A stretch of DNA of 38,585 nt, from assembly GCA_025765595.1 (NCBI GenBank), contig JAIVFH010000254.1, positions 1-38,585 of the forward strand, in the 5' to 3' direction. Shown piece by piece: positions 10,450-18,586 of this stretch (the first letter of the stretch is position 1; each line of letters opens with the position of its first letter). The translations under genes were made by a program, and so were the position numbers. Below the pieces are notes generated by a model that had not been told where the DNA came from, searched no databases, and worked only from the letters and a program-made list of their open reading frames with translations. This DNA comes from Obelidium mucronatum. Lineage: Eukaryota > Chytridiomycota > Chytridiomycetes > Chytridiales > Chytriomycetaceae.

Positions 10450-10930
10450 ATTGGGATAGTGGTTGATGCGGTCCTAAGTCAGAAGATGGATGGGACTTGA
10501 AGATGTAACCGGGAAGTCCTCTTGAAGATTGGAAGTGAAGTCCAGCGTCTTCAAGGTCATTGGTTCCAATGAGGTGAGTTACAATCTTTGGAGTAAGGCA
10601 CGCGTCTTTGATTAATAACTCGTATCCATTTTCCAGAATGATGACTGCGTCTCCAGTTCCAGTTATCTGAAGTGGAGTGCCATCTTTGTCAGCGGTACCG
10701 GAGGATCGGCTACACGGAGTAAAAGAGACGAAATAATCTGTGGTCTTCAAGCAAGTCTTTCGGCATCCTCTATCAATGACAAAGACAAACTTGGTGTTTG
10801 TTGGCTGAAACTGGTACAAGAGTTTTGGTGTTTCCTTGATACTGGTAAGTGTTTCAGTGTTGTTGTATAATGTAATGAATTCTTCTAATGACTTATCATT
10901 CGCAGGGGGGACTGCGTCTGGCTGTGACAA
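10283..10930 (-). CDS. Copia pol: aspartic protease region (inner element)
   Basis: FVFVIDRGCRKTCLKTTDYF followed by FTPCS, LQITGTGDAVI and LIGTNDLEDAGLHF matches the layout of copia proteases (WILDSGA-H-T, tracking residues, then the Gly-rich strand). The catalytic D-S/T-G triad reads D-R-G here, which would be expected to impair the enzyme. The upstream junction with gag falls at a run of seven C (10950-10956) where the frame changes. Confidence 0.65.
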   Translation of the reverse strand: MSQPDAVPPANDKSLEEFITLYNNTETLTSIKETPKLLYQFQPTNTKFVFVIDRGCRKTCLKTTDYFVSFTPCSRSSGTADKDGTPLQITGTGDAVIILENGYELLIKDACLTPKIVTHLIGTNDLEDAGLHFQSSRGLPGYIFKSHPSSDLGPHQPLSQCVKRNGLHFLPVRNHPIPFNQSRQFHFATFSKTSEYASKRIKQRRVRKSIASNVK

Positions 10931-11318
10931 GACCGAATTCTCATCACAGCCCCCCCGGTGCGGAACGCCCTTTTAAGTTCGTCATAGAGTTGATTATAGT
11001 TGTTTGGATCCAGAATTTCTTCGGGAGCTGGGTCAATCCTTGAAGGTAAGCTGAATTTGGTTTTTGATGTTGTTGTATTTGTTGATTTTGCTGATTGTTT
11101 CCATTGTAGGGCACGTTCGGCTTTGCGAAGTTGAGGTTGGATGTTTTGATGAATGATGGAATCAGGAACGGCTTTGTCTTTCCGTCGCTTCTTCTTAGTG
11201 GTAGCAGTAGTAGTTGAAGGTATTTGATTTTCATCTTCTTCCATTTGATGTGACACTGATGTACTGATGACTTGAGTTATAGGTGGCGCGTCAACTTCAA
11301 GTCCATCTTTCGGCCAAC
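10885..11318 (-). CDS. Gag C-terminal / gag-pol junction frame (inner element)
   Basis: A Lys/Gln/Ser/Thr-rich frame includes KKKRRKDK, DPNNYNQLYDELKRAFRTGG and a Met at 11256. It continues gag sense in a different register: gag stops at 11319, and the protease frame takes over after the C run near 10953. I recognise no specific domain. It is probably the basic C-terminal part of Gag, displaced by 1-nt indels at both ends. Confidence 0.45.
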
Positions 11319-12041
11319 TTAGTGCTGGCCCCGGTAAAAACCCGCAGGAACCATAGTACCAGATCCCGAAGCTAAGTTATTTGCCTGGGTATTTATACTA
11401 TTTATGGTTTGCTGATCATTGATAACTGTAGGTTGCTGTTGGAATGAAACTGTAGGTTGTTGTTGTGTAGCGGGTGGTGGTGGAAGTTGTTGTTGCGGAA
11501 CCATCAGTGATTGTTGTTGGTAGTAGACAGGTTGCTGCCATTGGTAGTTGTCGAAAGGAGCATTGAACAATGCGTTTTGCGGTTTCGAAAGTAGTTGTTG
11601 GATCAGCGGATGTTTGACAATGTCATTGCGGATCCTGTTTGGTGGCAGCAGCGGCTTCCCCTGAGGGAATGGAAGTAGCGCGTTGAATGCGTAGTCCTGG
11701 GACTTGAAGCATTGAACGTGAAAGTGATTGCCCCCGCAAGTTTTGCAAGGACTTGGAGGTTGTTGAGTTGTAAACTCTAAGGCGTGTAAGCGGTGAGTGG
11801 GTTGGTTACTATTAATAGGAAATTGTCTTCCCTGATTAACGTATCCTCCCCTATTAGAGTTCCCGCCTCCACGGTTCCACTGGGTGTTCTGAGCTGGATA
11901 AGGTCCGGGACAACCGCTCGCGTTGTTGTAGAGGGACTGGAAGCGGTGCTGGTTCTGTAGCGGCTGAGGTGCTTGTGTAACAGTAAATGCTTGAACGTTC
12001 CGGCTTTTTAAGGGTTCCCTGACTAATTGGTACAGGAAAAT
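11319..12041 (-). CDS. Gag with CCHC-like zinc knuckle (inner element)
   Basis: One frame stays open from just after a stop at 12042-12044 to the stop at 11319. It encodes NFLYQLVREP and QNQHRFQSLYNNASG, a Gly/Asn/Arg-rich stretch (RGGGNSNRGGYVNQGRQF), then CKTCGGNHFHVQC, a C-x2-C-x3-H-x4-C knuckle one residue shorter than the usual CX2CX4HX4C. The tail is Gln/Pro-rich. It should form the particle and bind RNA. At about 240 codons it is short, and the N-terminal helical part is not found before the LTR. Confidence 0.65.
   Translation of the reverse strand: MFLYQLVREPLKSRNVQAFTVTQAPQPLQNQHRFQSLYNNASGCPGPYPAQNTQWNRGGGNSNRGGYVNQGRQFPINSNQPTHRLHALEFTTQQPPSPCKTCGGNHFHVQCFKSQDYAFNALLPFPQGKPLLPPNRIRNDIVKHPLIQQLLSKPQNALFNAPFDNYQWQQPVYYQQQSLMVPQQQLPPPPATQQQPTVSFQQQPTVINDQQTINSINTQANNLASGSGTMVPAGFYRGQH
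11924..11960 (-). repeat. 37-bp gag segment identical to the LTR terminus
   Basis: These 37 bases are identical to the first 37 + strand bases of both LTRs (5081-5117 and 12075-12111). In gag they encode LQNQHRFQSLYN in frame, and the LTR copy reads the same residues in its own open frame. Confidence 0.85.
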
Positions 12042-12074
12042 TTAACAGATGTTGAGTAATAAGACTTCTTAATC

Positions 12075-12216
12075 TGTTGTAGAGGGACTGGAAGCGGTGC
12101 TGGTTCTGTAGACAGGTGAGCTGATCGTTGTGGACACTAGAGAGATTTTGGAGAGAATTCTTAAACTTTATTTCCAAACATGGAGCTTGCAACATGAGTT
12201 TCATGTGCCTCCAACA
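12075..12216 (-). repeat. 5' LTR of the inner element (142 bp)
   Basis: Identical to 5081-5222, with TGTTG/CAACA ends, followed on the outside by the CATAC duplication. On the minus strand it carries an uninterrupted frame (about 45 residues), unusual for an LTR. Confidence 0.9.
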
Positions 12217-12221
12217 CATAC
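12217..12221. repeat. Target-site duplication, right copy
   Basis: CATAC directly after the right LTR, matching 5076-5080. Confidence 0.9.
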
Positions 12222-13000
12222 ATTGTTGACTCCTGCCTGCCATTCCAAACCAACCAGCTTATTACAAACAAAACCCCATGGAACACCTCACTGGACATGA
12301 AGGAATTCGACAAACCATCTGGACCAACGCCCGACATTACCATGCAGGGGATACCATACCAAGAAGCGTTTGGAACGCTTCTCTCCCTACACAAAACTAG
12401 GGTCGATATACTATTTGCCCTGAGTAAACTCGGCCAACATGTAATGTCACCAAGACAAATACACTGGAAAGCCATGCAACACTTATTGGGTTATTTGAAC
12501 CGAACCAGAGCCAAAGTCCAACGCTTCAAAAAGTCAACCAACGGAATCATCGAAATTATCAGATATACTGACGCCGATCTAGCGGCTGATAATAACACTA
12601 GAAAATCACGTACCGGAGTTGTTGCTAGCCTTGCCGATGGTACTGTCTCAGCTTCATCTAAACTGCAAAAGACAGTTGCGGACTCTACTGTGCGGTTACC
12701 AGCTCAAACCTGTTCCTCTACCTCAACAACATACTAAAATGGCTCGGTTACGACCAATCAAAACCTATTAATCACTTCTGCGATAACCTCCAATCTGTCA
12801 CAAACGTCATCGAAGGCTCCGGAAGACATAAAACTCGACACTTGGACCTGCAATACATGGTTTTAAAAGACAGACACGATCGCGATGAAATCAAATTTCA
12901 GTGGTGTGAATCTGAATCAAACAAATCAGATATAATGACAAAGCCGCTCCGTGCAATCAAACATGAAAAAGCGATCGCTGAACTGGGAATTGTCGACTGA
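12217..13000 (+). pseudogene. Copia pol: RT C-terminal half and RNase H (outer element)
   Basis: It continues the outer RT frame after the inner insertion. DMKEFDKPSG, then GIPYQEAFGTLLSLHKTRVD, LSKLGQHVMSP and HWKAMQHLLGYLNRT are the RT connection motifs. IRYTDADLAADNNTRKSRTG begins RNase H. The frame shifts near 12690, and the remainder (HFCDNLQSVTNVI, KTRHLDLQYM, SDIMTKPLR) runs in another register to the TGA ending at 13000. The usual LSSTEAEY segment is not recognisable, so RNase H is damaged as well as shifted. Confidence 0.75.
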
Positions 13001-13084
13001 GACTCCATACAAAACAACACGTTCACCCTCTTCGCAAAAATCCGTTAACCTTTATTATATTGTGTAGTAGTTTATAATAAAATA

Positions 13085-13848
13085 AGAACTTTCTCATAAT
13101 CTCAAGCACTTTTGCTCATATGAGCGGGATTGTTCAAAAACTTTCTGATGCTGACCATTTTTTTCTTGAAGAAACCAGGGGTTGAATCGACAGCAGAAAA
13201 AAGAGGGAGTAACATTTTCACTTCCATCCACAAAGGGAAGGAAAGAGTGTAGACATGCCAATGAATTGGGGGTGCTGAGGGCACTGTTATGATCGTATTC
13301 AGTTCTCTTCACAGTCTCTTTGATGAAGTTTTGACAGACGTTCTGCAATTCAATTTTCAGATTAACAGATAATGTATTTAATATATTGTATTCGACCGGT
13401 ACCTCTTTGATCAGACGCGTAGCTATGCGGTTGACAACTTCAAATAGTGTTTCGAAGTTCGCGTCTTCTGCCAAGATTCCCATGGACCCAGCAGACCCTT
13501 GACAAGTGGACGAATCAAATCAGTGGTACTCTTGGCAACGAGGGACTTTGCAAACTTGGAGCCAAACTGCTTTTCCACAGCAGTACGAGCGATCGCACAA
13601 AGCATCGTTTCTTGGCCATGAGCCAGATACTACCAATGCTTGAAACTATCAAAGCTTTCTTGAAGACGAGTCAACATCTTTGAAATATTTTCAAGACTTG
13701 CGGTTTGGGTGGAAGGCATATCATTCGGAACATGTTTCGCGGAGTGGGATGCCTTTGTAGTGTATGAAGAAGTTGGAAACAATACGCGAGGGACGAGCGT
13801 TTGCGTTCTGAGTGGCTGCAAGAAGGAAACGACAATTTGGTGCTTCAT
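13085..13848 (-). pseudogene. Family A copy 1, 5' and middle part, frameshifted
   Basis: Homologous throughout to the intact gene at 18587-19886. The N-terminus is MKHQIVVSFLQPLRTQTL with SYTTKAS. The middle is MLCAIARTAVEKQFGSKFAK and LVAKSTTDLIRPLVKG, then ILAEDANFETLFEVVNRIA and NVCQNFIKETVKR, SLACLHSFLPFVDGS. The intron ending ttgcag before NVCQ is conserved. Compared with the intact copy, the heptad repeats are absent, one frameshift lies at LLGPWES near 13490, another at PSFF near 13195, and the 3' third is missing at 13085, where the outer retroelement begins. The tail lies at 2546-2772. Confidence 0.75.
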
Positions 13849-13973
13849 GGGTGGGATTTCTTTGTTTTTGTTCACACAAATGAATGTCTAAGCGAACAAA
13901 TGTGGAACAATATTTTATAATCACTCATCAATACAAACGTATCAATGTAAAAGTTCAGTTTATTTTTAATCAA

Positions 13974-14483
13974 TTACTTTCCAATCGAGGCGCATACTGT
14001 AGACTTCCTAGATTCAACAAGTGAGATAATTTGGTTGACCTCTCTGACAAGTCCCGTTGTTATATCACGCAGCTCAGCCGCCAAATTATCACGTGACTCA
14101 TCCTCACTGATGAATCCCAATTGAGGGTCCATTCCCCACGTAAAATCAGATAAAACGCGACCAGTAGCTCTTGATCCAAGAATATTAGAGTATTCAAGAT
14201 CAAGCACTTTGCCGCGCACTGTTTCCACTTGACTCAACACAGTCTCCTCAATGGGAACTTTCCGCTGCTCCAATGAAATCAAGACCTTTTCTGCTTCTTG
14301 GGCTATTTTGATGCGGACTTGGATGAGAAGATTGGCCGGGTAAGGAAAGCTAGCATTCGACGATGTTGCAAGAATCTGATTTCCTCTGGTTGTGATTTCA
14401 GTGGAGGAAGACACACTTGCCATGGCACAATATGAAGTCTTTTGACTGCAGGAAGCTGCACGAGAGAATACATGTTTGAACAT
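13974..14483 (-). CDS. Gene B copy 1, unrecognised 169-aa protein
   Basis: A single-exon frame from MFKHVFSRAASCSQKTSYC to ASIGK. The first 20 residues are basic, hydroxylated and free of acidic residues, like a mitochondrial presequence. The rest is mostly helical-looking with a conserved-looking core (LLIQVRIKIAQEAEKVL, QVETVRGKVLDLEY, DFTWGMDPQLGF, LRDITTGLVREVNQII). I do not recognise the family. It lies head-to-head with the RasGEF gene (95 bp apart) and upstream of family A on the same strand. The copy at 20052 differs only at residue 19 (C/R) and at the last residue (K/N), so the two are near-identical. Confidence 0.7.
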   Translation of the reverse strand: MFKHVFSRAASCSQKTSYCAMASVSSSTEITTRGNQILATSSNASFPYPANLLIQVRIKIAQEAEKVLISLEQRKVPIEETVLSQVETVRGKVLDLEYSNILGSRATGRVLSDFTWGMDPQLGFISEDESRDNLAAELRDITTGLVREVNQIISLVESRKSTVCASIGK

Positions 14484-14578
14484 TCTGGGTTTTTGGTGGC
14501 TGTTTTCGTGGCAAATCAGTTCTATTTTTGGGACAAGGCGCAGCCGCCAGAATCAGCCAATCAAATAAACGGAAGACA
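14484..14578. promoter_or_regulatory. Shared divergent promoter, gene B and RasGEF copy 1
   Basis: Only 95 bp separate the two head-to-head start codons. The segment is nearly the same in copy 2 (20562-20656). It contains an AATCAGCCAATCAAAT segment with two overlapping CCAAT/ATTGG-type words (CAGCCAATCA). No TATA box is evident. Confidence 0.45.
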
Positions 14579-14888
14579 ATGGAAGAACAGCTCAACACCT
14601 CAACAGCATCGCCTCAACCAGAGATAAATACCAAACACGATGTCGATCAGAGGTTGAAAGACAGTGACGATACAATTGCACAAGAAGGCGATGATGACCA
14701 ATCGCCAACGTTCCAACAAGTCCTCGAACGAAGACAATGGACGACAACACCTCAACAGCATCGCCTCAACCAGAGATAAATACCAAACACGATGTCGATC
14801 AGAAGTTGGAAGACAGTGACGATACAATTGCGCAACAAGACGATGATGACCAACCGCCCACGTTCCAACAAGTCCTCGAACGCGGCGC
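14573..14888 (+). repeat. Imperfect tandem duplication in RasGEF copy 1 exon 1
   Basis: The first unit (14573-14730, 158 bp) is followed by a second of about 152-158 bp starting at 14731 with the same AAGACAATGGA. Copy 2 has only one unit. The second lacks several bases near its start, so translation from the first ATG (14579) stops at 14779. An ATG at 14737 restores the original frame. Confidence 0.85.
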
Positions 14889-17220
14889 CTTTGCCGAGTG
14901 CAAAACAGAGCAAAAATCGCTTCTTGCTGCTGCAAAAACGCACCATTTTCTGCTGAAACAAAACAGCGCTTTTCTCAAAGCGCGTCGGCGGTTTTCAAAT
15001 TCAAACAACAACATCGATGACGGAGAAGAATCAAAATTATCCAAAGAATCAAAGATGAAATTCGCGTCTCTTCCCCAACTGGCATCGACAGCTGCTATCA
15101 AGCAACAGCTCCAACTCCAGACTGAACTGCAGCAACAGCCGCAAACCCTGGCACACACGCAGGCTTATCTGGCAGAGTCTATACAATTGTACCATGGTCT
15201 CACAGGCTCGGGAAATGACGTTAATGATGACTCTGAAGAATGTCCAGAGGAAATTGAAAGCGTTTTGGCAGTGGGAATCGCATCACGTATTGCAGCATTC
15301 AATGTCATGACAACGTCAACACTTCCAACCTCAAAATCAAACGGCTCTATTGCTGCAATTGCGAATGATAAATCTCCTTGTATTGCTGTCGATAGTTCTA
15401 CATTCCAGGAGGAAATCGCGCTGTCGTCTATGAAAACAAATCAGTTAGGTGAAACGATGGATTTAGACGTGGTGCCAGTAGTTTCTCCTAGAGAGTCAGA
15501 AAACTCGGGCGAATCACTACCTGAGACAGCAGTGCAGGATTGTATCGACTTGAATTTAGATGTGGAACGCCCTTCTCAATGTGCAACACCCAAACCTCAC
15601 GTTGGATCTGAGCGGCTTTCCATTGCAGTTTCATCTTCCTTTTCAGACACTAGGGAATCTGTGTCTTCTGTATATGCTAGTATCTCCAATACAGCCACGA
15701 CAACGAGGTACATTTCAACTCATGTAGATTCCCATCAATGGCCAGAATCCGCGTCTTCGATAAGAAGTTCAAACGCATCCGTGGGAACCACAAAGACAAC
15801 TAATTCTGCAGCTCTGTACGATGCTTCTTCATCCTCCAAGAACCCAATGAAACCGCGAAAGTCATTCATGAGCACAGTGTCAACTTCGTCTAGCATTGCT
15901 TCGAGTCAGACAACAAGAAGCATCCCATTTTCCGAAAAGGGACTCGGTCCATTCTGGGTTTCTCACTCTGTCGCACAGAGACTAGAGTCCGATTTGGACT
16001 ATGGCTTTTTCACAGTTGAGTAAAATTGACAATATCTAATTTCAACAGCTCCCTAACCAATAAATCGCAATACTTCAGTATATGAATTTCAAAACGCAAG
16101 GAGGAGCTGATAATTTCGATTCCGATGAAGACGATGACGACTTTGGAATGTTATCAGTATCGCGCGGGCCCGGAATCCAAGTCGGAAACAACTCAGCGAC
16201 CCACAATACGAAATCAATGAGGATGGGGGCACAGCGGTAAAATCTGGGTCGCTCCCATGTTTGACTGCGCTTCTTTGGTCTAATATCAGCGCGGGCGGCG
16301 CTGACCAGAAATTGATTTCGGATTTTTTAATGACGTATCGATACTTTGCAATCAGCCAAGATGTTGCGCGTCTCCTCGCTTTGAGTTACTTGGAAGTCGA
16401 ATGGTGGGCGAATTTAAAGACATCCAGCAACCAGGCGGATTCCGAGGATACTTTGAATCACAGCTTGAGTTACCCAATATCCAATTTTATTGACGATTTG
16501 GCGGCAAAGTATTCGAATGGCAGTAAATCCGATGAATGGGCTGGGTTCCTACAGCTTCGGATATTAAATGTCTTGAAGAAATGGATTGATTTACATCCCG
16601 ATGACTTTACAATGAACAAGGATCTTTTGGATTTTACTCATTTGTTTTTGGAGAAGAAGGTGGAGCGGGATGTCAAGCGGGCGAAACATGGAACAGGTGA
16701 AACCAAAAAACGCATAATTATGATCAATAGTCTAATATTTCCATTTCCTTAAAAACAGCTATTCTGAGTAACTTGAAGCAGAAAGTGAAGGAGTACGAGT
16801 TGAACAGATATGTAATGACTCCCATGCTCCCCTCGACACATGTTTCGGCCCGTCATCAAGGGAACACTCAGTCCACACAAGCACAGCAACAGCAATCAAG
16901 TTCTTCCTCCTCCATACCAAAATCGTCCAGCAACTGCTCCTTGGCAGCTTCAATTAACTCGACAACAACAACCACAAAATCAAGAAGCCCCTCCGAGACA
17001 CCACAAATCGAAAAAGACAAATCACCATCCTGGAGTCTCCGCCGAAAATTTACTTTCAAAACAGGAAGCCCTCAAACGCGAGAGCCTACAAAAAGCAACA
17101 CTCCATCTATATCCCTTGAGGAGCCGATATTATGCCACTCTCCACAAATTTCAAAAACACCCCTTAGACAACACTCCCGTTCAGCATCCCACCAAATCGT
17201 AGAAGATGATGAAGACGATG
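14579..17220 (+). pseudogene. RasGEF copy 1, truncated before the catalytic domain
   Basis: Nearly identical to the gene at 20657 over its first three exons. The Ser/Thr/Gln-rich N-terminal region is followed by the RasGEF N-terminal (REM) module (ALLWSNISAGGADQKLISDF, LMTYRYF, VARLLALSYLE). It ends at 17220 within the low-complexity linker (IVEDDEDD), where TMEM135 exon 3 sequence begins out of frame, so the Cdc25-type catalytic domain is gone. Other lesions are the tandem duplication at 14573-14888, which shifts the frame, and a missing A near 16190 (GGAAACAAC against GGAAAACAAC in copy 2). It could at most express an exchange-dead N-terminal fragment from the ATG at 14737. Confidence 0.85.
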
Positions 17221-17846
17221 TTCACATTCGCGCTATGTCGATCCACATTCATTTCAAGCTACAAAGCCACACTTTGCATCGCCCGAAAGGTTTGCGGTAA
17301 AGACAACGACGCCTGGAATCCATTCATTTCAGGATGCGTTGCCGGTTTGAGTCTCTATTTGGACAGCAACAAGAGCCGTCGCGTGACGGTGGCACTATAC
17401 CTCAGTACAAGAACGCTTCACTTCATGTGCCGATGGGCCTGGCAGAGGCGGTTGGAAGTCTGGATGACAGGACGCAAAGTTTCGAGTGTGATGGAATTGG
17501 GGGAATTCAAGTGTTGCTGGACGACGGAAGCATCACCATCTTGGGCATCATCATCATCATCGTGTCTCCGCACCGCAGTATTTACATTCTCGACAAAGGA
17601 GCTTGGGTGCGTTGGATAGACCGGAGGTAGAGGCTTTGTTGGCTTCTTCTGTTGCATCTTCAGATGACGGATCCCCGCTTTCAGTCGCGAAAAAGAATTC
17701 GCGGGTTGGAGAGACCGTTGAAAAGCGTTTTTCGTTGGACTCCTCAATTGTTGAAGCAACAACCAAGTCGGAAGCTTCCACTACTGTCAACAAAAGTGCG
17801 GAAGAGTTACAAATTGAGGATGAATGGATACGCAATCTCCGCAAAA
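17221..17846 (+). pseudogene. TMEM135 exon 3 fragment fused to RasGEF copy 1
   Basis: It matches 651-1305 of the TMEM135-like gene: FTFALCRSTFISSYKATLC, GCVAGLSLYLDSNKSRR and VALYLSTRTLHFMCRW, later DRPEVEALLASSVASSDDGS and KSAEELQIEDEW. A 27-28-nt difference around 17502 (the Glu/Gly-rich stretch of the parent is absent) and small indels break the frame into two. The second TMEM135 half is missing. After LRK (about 17846) the sequence turns into unrelated A/T-rich DNA and then a family A relic. It is a breakpoint fragment, not a gene. Confidence 0.85.
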
Positions 17847-17959
17847 CGGTAAAGCACGACTTTGAAAGAAAAGCTGTTGCAACGCGTGTTTCAGCTTTTA
17901 TTTTAAATTGCAAGTATTATTCCCTGTTCTACCGCCATTAAAAAGTCATAGAGAATCGC

Positions 17960-18440
17960 GAGAGTTGTGATAACATTGCGTTATAAAGTGTGTTGAGTGT
18001 CAGCGATGGGAGTAAAAGTACTGTAAAACTGCTTTTCCCCAGTTTCACAGGACATTCCATAAGTAAAATCATCATCAGCCACAAACGCCTTGATATCAGC
18101 CATATCCGCTTTTACGTTGGCCATATCCGCCTTGATATCCATACACGCTTTTAAATCGACCATCTCTGTTTCGATATCAGTCATATCCGCCTTGATATCG
18201 GCCTAGATGCCAGACAGTCCACGCGATAATCAATATCAGTTGTGAAACTAATTCTATAAACTGCCTGGAGGCTTTTAAAGCAGTCTTTCAGCTCCATCAG
18301 TTCTCGAAATTTGCTCTGCCTTCAAGGAGTACGAAGTCTTTGTGGTATACGCAGCTGTTGGGGAGAGGAATCAAGAGAGGATTGTTTGCGTTCTTGGTCG
18401 CAAGAACATATGTTTTTTTTTCTCAAACAACATTCCAATC
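17960..18440 (-). pseudogene. Family A relic, 5' half only
   Basis: On the minus strand LRPRTQTILS and SPTAAYTTK match the N-terminus of the intact copy. They are followed by stops, then a heptad segment (MADIKAF, MANVKAD, MVDLKAC, MTDIETE) matching the repeat region and a trace of the next block (SCETGEKQFYS against LCETVARTTVEKQFGS). The remainder of the gene is missing. It lies directly downstream of the TMEM135 fragment, as the family A tail at 2546 lies downstream of the full TMEM135 gene, so the two locations correspond in the duplication. Confidence 0.6.
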
Positions 18441-18586
18441 CAGTCAAACCACGCGAAGACTGGTTCTTGATTTTATTGATTTTACACTTTTAACAAAATA
18501 AACAATGGCCTGTCTAAGTAGCTACTATGAATGACTGTATTTATTGATACTTTGCTGAACAACTTCCAAACACAAACAGACCATGC

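Larger units (their letters stand above)
5081..12216 (-). mobile_element. Inner Ty1/copia-like LTR retrotransposon, complete ends, nested
   Basis: A 7136-bp element on the minus strand is bounded by two identical 142-bp LTRs (TGTTG...CAACA) and flanked by the perfect 5-bp duplication CATAC at 5076-5080 and 12217-12221. In its own direction it has gag with a CCHC-like knuckle, protease, integrase, a long linker, RT, RNase H, a 0.6-kb 3' region and a polypurine tract touching the 3' LTR. Identical LTRs imply a recent insertion. The internal frames are nevertheless broken in several places (gag/pol near 11320 and 10950, PR/IN near 10440, RT near 7010 and 6770). An unrelated LTR plus PBS sits at 7542-8249. 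It is either non-autonomous and mobilised in trans, or its sequence carries indel errors. Confidence 0.9.
2773..13084 (+). mobile_element. Outer Ty1/copia-like retroelement remnant, interrupted by a second element
   Basis: The order is pre-integrase zinc region, integrase, RT, RNase H, which is the Ty1/copia order. Without the inner insertion (5081-12216) about 3.2 kb remains. It begins abruptly inside a family A relic with no LTR, gag or complete protease, so it is truncated at the 5' side. No 3' LTR is recognised in the A/T-rich 84 bp after the RNase H stop at 13000. Pol carries a frameshift near 3150, an in-frame TAG at 4388-4390, the nested insertion at 5080, and a frameshift near 12690. 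It is inactive and older than the inner element. Confidence 0.75.
13978..17220. repeat. Segmental duplication, unit 1 high-identity block
   Basis: Near-identical to 20056-23143, with a few scattered substitutions, one internal tandem duplication (14573-14888) and single-base indels. The left edge falls exactly at the stop codon of gene B, where the flanks become unrelated or strongly diverged. The right edge is the RasGEF/TMEM135 junction. Confidence 0.9.

Noticed and set aside
12075..12243. Minus-strand frame through the 5' LTR as an independent small gene
   Set aside because: It is contained in the LTR and repeated in the other LTR. It is better explained as gag-derived sequence within the repeat.
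17418..17913. Antisense frames opposite the TMEM135 fragment, similar to antisense frames at 853-1300
   Set aside because: The similarity follows from the duplication of the sense strand. There are no start contexts or domains of their own.
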